From: Equadaptatus sp045601305
GTDB taxonomy: Bacteria; Synergistota; Synergistia; Synergistales; Synergistaceae
Assembly (NCBI GenBank): GCA_045601305.1
Contig: JAZRZG010000101.1
Span: 1-11,911 of the forward strand
DNA: 11,911 nucleotides
Direction: 5' to 3'
Below the pieces are notes generated by a model that saw nothing but the letters and a program-made list of their open reading frames with translations, did no database searches and was not told the DNA's origin. This document shows positions 7,550 to 11,911 of this stretch, piece by piece (position 1 is the stretch's first letter; every line of letters begins with the position of its first letter). A program made the position numbers and the translations under genes.

Positions 7550-7579
7550 ATTATATATTGACGCATTGCCATTTGTCAA
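7550..7579 (-). promoter_or_regulatory. Consensus sigma-70 promoter of the arsR redox operon
   Basis: On the minus strand the -35 box is TTGACA (complement of 7574-7579) and the -10 box is TATAAT (complement of 7550-7555). Both match consensus perfectly, with an 18-base spacer. Transcription should begin near 7542, about 26 bases before the ATG at 7516, leaving room for the AAAGGA site. Such a strong promoter suggests that the operon is normally held off by the repressor. Confidence 0.85.
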
Positions 7580-7582
7580 TAT
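7555..7582. promoter_or_regulatory. Inverted-repeat operator overlapping the promoter (probable ArsR site)
   Basis: ATATTGAC at 7555-7562 and GTCAATAT at 7575-7582 form a perfect 8-bp inverted repeat with a 12-base spacer. One arm covers the -35 box and the other touches the upstream edge of the -10 box, so a bound dimer would block polymerase. Position and symmetry fit autoregulation by the adjacent ArsR protein; binding itself is inferred. Confidence 0.7.
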
Positions 7583-7603
7583 GTTTTATGCTTATCTTCT
7601 TCT

Positions 7604-7641
7604 CTGTCTTTTATCTGTCTTTTTATCTTATGAGCTATAAT
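7604..7641 (+). promoter_or_regulatory. Promoter of the 5'-nucleotidase gene with a Pho-box-like direct repeat
   Basis: CTGTCTT occurs at 7604-7610 and again at 7615-7621, giving two 7-base units in an 11-base period with a TTAT spacer, the layout of the enterobacterial PhoB box (CTGTCAT, 4 A/T bases, CTGTCAT). A perfect TATAAT follows at 7636-7641, and no good -35 box is seen at the usual distance, as expected for an activated promoter. The box-to--10 gap is 14 bases, a little longer than in E. coli pst. The stretch is pyrimidine-rich, so chance is possible. Confidence 0.5.
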
Positions 7642-7669
7642 TGAACACAGGAAAACGGAGGCGGTATAA

Positions 7670-9328
7670 ATGAAAACTATAAGACACTTTGCCGCGGCAT
7701 TCATAATACCTATTATTCTCTGCACAGCAGCTTTCAGCGGCGAAAAAAGCAAAGACATCGTCATACTCTATACCAACGACATTCACAGCGCAGTTGACAC
7801 AAATATCGGCTATGCCGGACTTGCCGCAATGAAACAGGAGCTTGCGGAACAGTATGAGCATGTATTGCTCGTTGACAGCGGAGATATGATACAGGGCGAT
7901 GTTCTCTGCACTTTCTCAAAAGGCATGGATATCATAAACATTGTAAATCGCGCAGGCTATGACGTTTACACTCTCGGAAACCATGAATTTGACTATGGAC
8001 TGCCGCGTCTTGAAGAATTTATCAACCGGCTGAAACCGCAGTGCGTCAGTTGCAACATTGCGTACAGCGGTTCAGGCAGAAACATATTTGCGAAGGTTAA
8101 GCCTTATGTAATTAAAGATACAGGCGGCAGGAAAACAGCCTTTATAGGTGTCACCACGCCGGACACTTTTGTCTCTGTTTCGCAGGAGTATTTCAAAGAA
8201 AACGGAAAACTTGCGTATAATTTTTACGGCGGCAGACGCGCTTCCGTTGAAGGTCTTGCCAAAACAGTTCAGGAACAGGTCAACGCCGCAAGACGCGAAG
8301 GTGCTGACACCGTGATACTTCTTTCACACCTCGGCGACACGGAAAGCCGCGTAACCTCCCGCGCGCTGATTAAAAACAGCCGCGGCATAGACGCTGTACT
8401 CGACGGACATGACCACCATGTACTTGCGGGGGAAATATGCAGAAACAAAGACAACAAAGACGTGCTTCTCACCTCAACCGGCGCACGCTTTGCCAATGTC
8501 GGAAAACTAATAATCTCACCGGACGGGAAAATCCGCAGCGAACTGATAAACAAATATAACAAAAAAGACCCGCACGCGGCAGATTACATAGCCGCGCTTC
8601 GCAAAAAACTCGGCAAAACGCTGTCAAAAACTGCCGGACACACAGCCTTTGAACTTTCCGACAAATCCGCAGACGGCATAAGACTTACGAGAAACAGAGA
8701 AACAGGCATAGGCAATTTCTGTGCCGACGCGGTAAAATATGCCGCGAAAACAGACATTGCCTTCATAAACGGGGGCGGCATACGCACTTCAATCCCTGCA
8801 GGAGAAATAACGGTCGGCAGCCTGCTCAAAGTATTTCCCTTCGACAATCTGCTCCGCGCGGCAGAAATCAGCGGAAAAACACTGCTTGACGTGCTTGAAT
8901 TCTCCTGCTGCCGGCTGCAGAAGGATTATCAAAAAGAGGGGAAAGCTGTTGGTGAATTCGGCGGCTTTCTGAACGTGTCAGGGCTTTCCTTCGCCATTGA
9001 CACCTCAATACCGTCGCCGATCATTGCAGACGAAAACAACATCTTTGTAAAAATTGACGGCAGACGGCGCGTAAGCGATGTATGGCTCATTGACAAAAAC
9101 GGCAGAAAGACAGAAAAAATTGACGAAAACAAAAAATACAGCCTTGCAAGCGTAGAATATCTGCTCGACAGAAGCGGCAACGGCTATTCCATGCTCAAAG
9201 GACTGAAAAAACTGCCATGCCCTGCACTGACCGACTGCGAAGCGCTTAAACTTTACATAAAAGAAGGCTTGAACAGCGAAATCCCCGACAGATATAAACA
9301 GCCTGAGGGAAGAATAACCGTTAAGTAA
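7670..9328 (+). CDS. Secreted 5'-nucleotidase/metallophosphatase (UshA family)
   Basis: A 552-residue exported enzyme expected to hydrolyse nucleoside 5'-phosphates, and perhaps 2',3'-cyclic nucleotides or UDP-sugars, outside the inner membrane. Residues 1-23 look like a signal peptide (KTIR, then a hydrophobic core ending AAFSG). The metallophosphatase domain (about 28-295) has its two-metal ligands in order: TNDIHS (Asp37, His39), VDSGD (Asp69), GNHE (Asn104, His105), His220 in LLSHLGD and GHDHH (247-249). The C-terminal substrate domain (about 320-545) has TGIGNFCADAV, NGGGIR, FPFDN and the GNGYSML loop that carries a ring-stacking aromatic residue. Length is typical of UshA. GGAGG lies 8 bases before the ATG. 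No nucleoside transporter is nearby. A phosphate-scavenging role would fit the Pho-box-like promoter. Confidence 0.93.
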   Translation: MKTIRHFAAAFIIPIILCTAAFSGEKSKDIVILYTNDIHSAVDTNIGYAGLAAMKQELAEQYEHVLLVDSGDMIQGDVLCTFSKGMDIINIVNRAGYDVYTLGNHEFDYGLPRLEEFINRLKPQCVSCNIAYSGSGRNIFAKVKPYVIKDTGGRKTAFIGVTTPDTFVSVSQEYFKENGKLAYNFYGGRRASVEGLAKTVQEQVNAARREGADTVILLSHLGDTESRVTSRALIKNSRGIDAVLDGHDHHVLAGEICRNKDNKDVLLTSTGARFANVGKLIISPDGKIRSELINKYNKKDPHAADYIAALRKKLGKTLSKTAGHTAFELSDKSADGIRLTRNRETGIGNFCADAVKYAAKTDIAFINGGGIRTSIPAGEITVGSLLKVFPFDNLLRAAEISGKTLLDVLEFSCCRLQKDYQKEGKAVGEFGGFLNVSGLSFAIDTSIPSPIIADENNIFVKIDGRRRVSDVWLIDKNGRKTEKIDENKKYSLASVEYLLDRSGNGYSMLKGLKKLPCPALTDCEALKLYIKEGLNSEIPDRYKQPEGRITVK

Positions 9329-9465
9329 TCAGCACGCAGCGTGTAGGGTGCAGAGTATAGAAAAGCCGCACCGCACCAAGCATCTTCAACAGCTAAGCGA
9401 GTGAAACAACCATACGGCTGAAGACGCGCGGCGACTGTCAGGCTGACCGTTTTGGAGGTCTTTGA
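9329..9465 (+). other. Structured intergenic leader before umuC
   Basis: No open frame is credible in this 137-base gap. Several short complementary segments are present: GGTGC with GCACC (about 9347-9372), TCTTC (9383-9387) with GAAGA (9420-9424) continued by AGC/GCT after a bulge, and GTCA-GGC-TGAC at 9437-9447. I see neither a clear terminator after the nucleotidase gene nor a convincing promoter or LexA-type (GAAC-N4-GTTC) box. It may be a structured leader, a small RNA, or the worn remains of a repeat. Confidence 0.35.
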
Positions 9466-10785
9466 TTGAACATAACCAACCCGCTGCATGACCGCAAAGT
9501 CGGTCTGTGCGACTGCAACAATTTCTTCGTATCCTGCGAACGCACGGTAAATCCCGCGCTTGAAGGCTTGCCCGTTGTTGTGCTGTCCTCAAACGACGGC
9601 TGCGTCGTGTCGCGCTCCAACGAGGCAAAAGCACTGAAAATACCGATGGGCGCGCCCTATTTCAAGTTCAAAAACTTCTTCAAAGCCTATAACGTGCAAA
9701 TATGCAGCGGCAATATGCCGCTCTATCAGGAAATTTCGCGCAAAGTTATGTCCGTGCTTTCAGAATACACCGACAATCTTGAGCAGTACTCCGTTGACGA
9801 GGCATTCCTCAACCTTGCGATACTTGCCGTCACAGACCCTGTCACCTACTGCGCGAAAATTCGCGCGGACGTGCTGAAACGCTGTAAAATTCCCGTCTCC
9901 ATAGGCATAGCGCCAAACAAAACCCTTGCCAAACTTGCTGCCGAATATGCAAAAAAGCATACAGAAACAGGCGGCATTTTCTGGTTTAACAAAAGCCGCT
10001 ACGGCAGCGCGGAATTTATGTCACAGTTCACCCTCGGCGATGTATGGGGAATAGGAAGACAAAACATCAAAAAACTTGAAGCAGCCGGCATAACCGGCAT
10101 AAACAGCCTTACCGCCTTTGACGAAGCCTCCGCAAAGGCAAAATTTGGCACACCGATGCTTACCACAATCTGGGCGCTGCAAGGCAAAGCCGCGGAACAC
10201 AAAACAAGGAACAAACACGACACACCGAAATCCATACAGGTTTCCCGCAGCTTCGGCGAAAAAATCACAGACTACGGCGAACTGCTTGACGCTGTACAGA
10301 ACTTCGCCGTAGCCGCCGCCCGCCAGCTTCGCGCCGCGAATTCAGGCGCGAAAAAAATGCGCGTTTACGTACGAAGCGGCAGCTACGAACAGAGAGAATA
10401 TCAAAGCGCGGAAGTCACCTTTGACACGCCGCAGAGCCTCGATGCCTCGCTTATGTCTGCTGCACAAAAGCTGCTTGACGACATATACCGTCAGGACACA
10501 CCCTACACAAAAGCCGGCATAGAAATACCATACCTCTGCAGTCAGGCAGAATGTGGACAGCAGCTGCTGTTTGAAGAAAAAGACGAGAAACGCGCCGCGG
10601 CAGAAAAAGCGGCAGACGCGATAAACAAAGAACTCGGAATGTCAATAATGAAACCAGCGCAGCTTTACACTGCGCCAAACGAAGTCAAACACTGGAAACC
10701 GAAGCATGAACACGGCGATGAAGCACACAAAAAAATCCGCGACACAAACGGCATGCGCTTTGCCAGCCACGCAGAAGACGTGTAA
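9466..10785 (+). CDS. umuC: UmuC-type Y-family DNA polymerase
   Basis: A 439-residue translesion polymerase like the catalytic subunit of DNA polymerase V. The palm carries the metal-binding acidic residues: Asp16 in GLCDCNNFFVSCE and Asp111-Glu112 in YSVDEAFL. IGIAPNKTLAKLA (147-159) is the usual Y-family stretch, and the helix-hairpin-helix-like WGIGRQNIKKLEAAGI follows. The little-finger region and a conserved C-terminal tail (NGMRFASHAEDV) are present, so the gene looks intact. The start is TTG, supported by GGAGG with a 7-base spacer (9454-9458); no ATG occurs before Met61. In many bacteria umuD precedes umuC, but here the upstream gene is a nucleotidase, so activation must differ or umuD lies elsewhere. 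No LexA-like box is seen in front of it. Confidence 0.93.
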   Translation: MNITNPLHDRKVGLCDCNNFFVSCERTVNPALEGLPVVVLSSNDGCVVSRSNEAKALKIPMGAPYFKFKNFFKAYNVQICSGNMPLYQEISRKVMSVLSEYTDNLEQYSVDEAFLNLAILAVTDPVTYCAKIRADVLKRCKIPVSIGIAPNKTLAKLAAEYAKKHTETGGIFWFNKSRYGSAEFMSQFTLGDVWGIGRQNIKKLEAAGITGINSLTAFDEASAKAKFGTPMLTTIWALQGKAAEHKTRNKHDTPKSIQVSRSFGEKITDYGELLDAVQNFAVAAARQLRAANSGAKKMRVYVRSGSYEQREYQSAEVTFDTPQSLDASLMSAAQKLLDDIYRQDTPYTKAGIEIPYLCSQAECGQQLLFEEKDEKRAAAEKAADAINKELGMSIMKPAQLYTAPNEVKHWKPKHEHGDEAHKKIRDTNGMRFASHAEDV

Positions 10786-10833
10786 ATTTCAGCATTAAGC
10801 CGTACACGGTAATCAAAAAACAGCAAACGATGA

Positions 10834-10858
10834 AATCTCCGCACATTTTGCGGAGATT
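10834..10858 (+). other. Perfect hairpin downstream of umuC
   Basis: AATCTCCGCA pairs over 10 bp with TGCGGAGATT around a CATTT loop. No T-run follows, so it is probably not a terminator alone. Its CCGCA...TGCGG core recurs in the next hairpin, so alternative pairing between the two is possible. Confidence 0.6.
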
Positions 10859-10867
10859 ATTCATCAT

Positions 10868-10894
10868 AAACACCGCATTTTCTGCGGTGTTTTT
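10868..10894 (+). terminator. Intrinsic terminator of the umuC unit
   Basis: ACACCGCA (10870-10877) pairs with TGCGGTGT (10883-10890) around a TTTTC loop, with A-T pairs extending the stem outward, and the right arm runs into TTTTT (10890-10894). It lies about 85 bases after the umuC stop. Confidence 0.85.
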
Positions 10895-10913
10895 AGATTT
10901 CTGCCAAGTGCTG

Positions 10914-10941
10914 CTGACGACTGACGACAGACGACTGATTT
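10914..10941. repeat. Short tandem heptamer repeat
   Basis: Units CTGACGA, CTGACGA, CAGACGA and the half-matching CTGATTT follow each other directly. It is non-coding and lies between two hairpin terminators. Confidence 0.7.
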
Positions 10942-11081
10942 CTGCAAAACTCCGTAAAAATACTTAAAACAAATCAGCAAAACTACAGACGCGCGAAATT
11001 CAAAAATCCTTATACTTATAGTCACAGAAGACGAGAACAGATGACATTGCTCCCCCTTGACAAACACATCTTCTCAAAGGT

Positions 11082-11117
11082 ACACAGACAGCGGCAAAAG
11101 CCGCTGTCTGTGTTTTG
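11082..11117 (+). terminator. Long perfect hairpin with a short T-run
   Basis: A perfect 14-bp stem (11082-11095 with 11100-11113) closes an AAAA loop and is followed by TTTTGTT, so it can act as a plus-strand terminator. No plus-strand gene lies between it and the umuC terminator, so it would serve a read-through or small transcript. On the minus strand it sits just after the coiled-coil frame, with no T-run on that side. Confidence 0.7.
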
Positions 11118-11145
11118 TTCCGCTGATTTTGATTTTCTGCGAGAC

Positions 11146-11307
11146 CTATTTCTTCAGAAGTTTTTTGATTTCCTCAAGCCCTGCTTCAAGCAGTTTGATT
11201 TTCTCATCCTGCGCAGCCTTTTCGCTCTTAAGTGTCTGAATTTCGGCATCCTGTCTTGAAACAGTTGCTTTGAGCTCAATATTCTGCTCGTTTACGAATT
11301 TAATTAC
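11146..11307 (-). pseudogene. Coiled-coil reading frame without its own start (fragment or frameshifted tail)
   Basis: From 11307 down to the TAG at 11146-11148, 53 residues are open and highly charged: VIKFVNEQNIELK at the start and GLEEIKKLLKK at the end. Hydrophobic residues recur in heptad spacing (Ile23, Leu26, Ile37, Leu40, Leu44, Ile47, Leu51), predicting a two- or three-stranded coiled coil. There is no ATG, GTG or TTG near its beginning, and residues further upstream in this frame are only the shadow of the CTERM gene. It therefore looks like the 3' end of a gene that lost its start, or the -1 extension of the CTERM frame, which it adjoins at a G-AAA-AAG sequence. The translated composition is protein-like, so chance openness is less likely. 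No function is claimed. Confidence 0.5.
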
Positions 11308-11780
11308 TTTTTCTTTCTGCAAAACAACGGTAGCACAAATAGCAGGACAAGTACTCCAACTCCTGTATTGCATCCGCCACCTCCGCCCCTATTTTCATTT
11401 CCGTCATCACTACGGTGAGGAGCCTCCTCCTCGGTTGGCACAGATTCACTTACTACAATGGAGGAAGCAAGTACTCCCTTCTCCGTTACTAACGTAAGCG
11501 TATGTGTTCCGACCGCAATGTTTAATAGCGTTGCAGCCTGAATTGTTAACTTACCATTAACAAAATTGTATGCTGGGTCAACTAGCGTTGTCTCATCGAT
11601 CTTCACAAGCAACAATTTACCATAGTTAGATAGAGTACAAACAACATTACCCATAATACATTTGTCAAAATATATAGTTTCTGGCGTAATAGAAACACTT
11701 GAGGCAGAATCTATAATATCTATTGTTGCTATAATTTCGCCATTTGTAGTCGTAACTTTTAACAGGTTGGACTGTGGGTT
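11304..11780 (-). pseudogene. 5'-truncated surface protein with X2/Ig-like domain and Synergist-CTERM tail
   Basis: The 3' end of an exported or surface protein gene whose start is missing. About 85 residues from SVSITPETIYFD to ASSIVVSES have the strand pattern of the Ig-like X2 (CBM_X2) domain found in extracellular proteins of anaerobes. A low-complexity acidic linker (PTEEEAPHRSDDGNEN) leads to GGGGGCNTGVGVL, a hydrophobic helix LVLLFVLPLF and the basic end CRKKK. That order of Gly-Cys, one membrane span and basic tail matches the Synergist-CTERM sorting signal, presumably recognised by a dedicated membrane enzyme. A frame reaching back to a TTG at 11843 overlaps the transposase 3' end and is not a real start. 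The segment is more AT-rich than the genes to its left, and no signal peptide can be found, so it is probably disrupted by the adjoining IS. Confidence 0.72.
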
Positions 11781-11911
11781 TGTCAAACATATGTTACAAA
11801 GAAGAGTAAGAAGATAAAACTTCCCTAGGGGACTTCCAGCCAAGAGGTCTCATGGGGAAGTTATTGTATTTACGGTTATGAACAGCCAGCTGTTTGGCAA
11901 AATCCTCGAAA
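11773..11911 (-). mobile_element. 3' end of an insertion sequence, running off the window
   Basis: The region from the window edge to just after the transposase stop appears to be one end of an IS. Typical TGT-type outer ends, read inward on the plus strand, occur at 11773 (TGTGGG) and 11781 (TGTCAAACATATG); I cannot decide between them without the other end. The 10-bp palindrome AACATATGTT (11786-11795) overlaps the stop. The far end and any target duplication lie outside the window. Confidence 0.6.
11794..11911 (-). CDS. Transposase, C-terminal 38 residues (partial)
   Basis: The frame enters from the window edge (first full codon at 11910) and ends at the TAA at 11794-11796. Its 38 residues read FEDFAKQLAVHNRKYNNF, then PMRPLGWKSPREVL and a serine-rich end. 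The pattern of a Tyr-Asn-Asn stretch, then Arg-Pro, Gly-Trp/aromatic, Ser/Thr-Pro and a hydrophobic end, is the usual C-terminus of DDE integrase-core transposases of the IS481/IS3 group, where it follows the catalytic Glu helix. The catalytic triad lies outside the window, so activity cannot be judged and the exact IS family is uncertain. It is oriented toward the truncated CTERM gene and read in a different frame from it. Confidence 0.75.
   Translation of the reverse strand, partial: FEDFAKQLAVHNRKYNNFPMRPLGWKSPREVLSSYSSL

Larger units (their letters stand above)
10786..11145. other. Non-coding stretch after umuC
   Basis: I see no credible gene in these 360 bases. It holds two tandem hairpins (10834-10858 and 10868-10894), a short heptamer repeat (10914-10941), an AT-rich stretch with possible but unsupported -10 elements (TATACT at 11011-11016, TATAGT at 11017-11022), and a long perfect hairpin (11082-11113). 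A plus-strand frame at 11041-11259 merely runs antisense to the coiled-coil frame. Confidence 0.6.

Noticed and set aside
7517..7579. Longer arsR reading frame from a TTG at 7579
   Set aside because: It would start inside the -35 box of a perfect promoter and lacks a ribosome binding site; the ATG at 7516 has one and restores the R773-like cysteine numbering.
11041..11259. 72-residue plus-strand frame at 11041
   Set aside because: Spans the 14-bp hairpin and runs antisense to the coiled-coil frame; no ribosome binding site and Phe/Leu-rich shadow composition.
11781..11843. TTG at 11843 as the true start of the CTERM protein
   Set aside because: Its first 20 or so residues are the transposase 3' end read in another frame, so the start is an artefact of the insertion.
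1..11911. CRISPR array, tRNA or rRNA genes, prophage
   Set aside because: No regularly spaced repeats of CRISPR length, no cloverleaf or rRNA-like segments, and no phage structural or integrase genes were seen on either strand.

Overview
The window most likely comes from a Synergistota (Synergistaceae) bacterium. The strongest clue is a truncated surface-protein gene near the right edge whose C-terminus has the form of the Synergist-CTERM sorting tail: a glycine run, a Cys-Asn pair, one hydrophobic helix and a basic end. The rest fits a mid-GC, gut- or anaerobe-type member of that phylum: a CarD-type regulator, a MATE exporter, a CcdA redox relay and a UmuC polymerase. Phylum is an inference from family knowledge, not from a database search.

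Left part (1-3935, all minus strand). A promoter near 3905-3935 drives a MATE efflux pump, followed closely by a D-2-hydroxyacid dehydrogenase, a low-specificity L-threonine aldolase and a small cysteine-containing protein of unknown function. Gaps of 35, 8 and 96 bases suggest one transcript. Divergent from it is a CarD/CdnL-type RNA-polymerase-binding regulator with a good promoter and a strong intrinsic terminator.

Centre (4672-7582, minus strand). This is a compact five-gene operon: ArsR-type repressor, DUF318/ArsP-type permease, exported thioredoxin, CcdA, and a cytoplasmic TM0996-type small thioredoxin with an extra Cys-Cys-Cys-Cys cluster. Genes overlap or abut, and a perfect-consensus promoter is overlapped by an inverted-repeat operator. 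The layout suggests a thiol-reducing relay across the membrane coupled to an efflux permease and controlled by a metalloid- or metal-sensing repressor. It is the most interesting functional unit in the window.

Right part (7604-10894, plus strand). A secreted UshA-type 5'-nucleotidase lies divergent from the operon. Its promoter region carries a direct repeat with the spacing of a Pho box. It is followed by a structured-looking 137-base gap and a UmuC-type Y-family polymerase that starts at TTG and has no adjacent umuD. Two hairpins, one a clear terminator, end this unit.

Right edge (10895-11911). A non-coding stretch with a heptamer repeat and a 14-bp perfect hairpin is followed, on the minus strand, by a coiled-coil reading frame, the broken Synergist-CTERM gene and the 3' end of an IS transposase that runs off the window. 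The IS appears to have removed or displaced the 5' part of the surface-protein gene.
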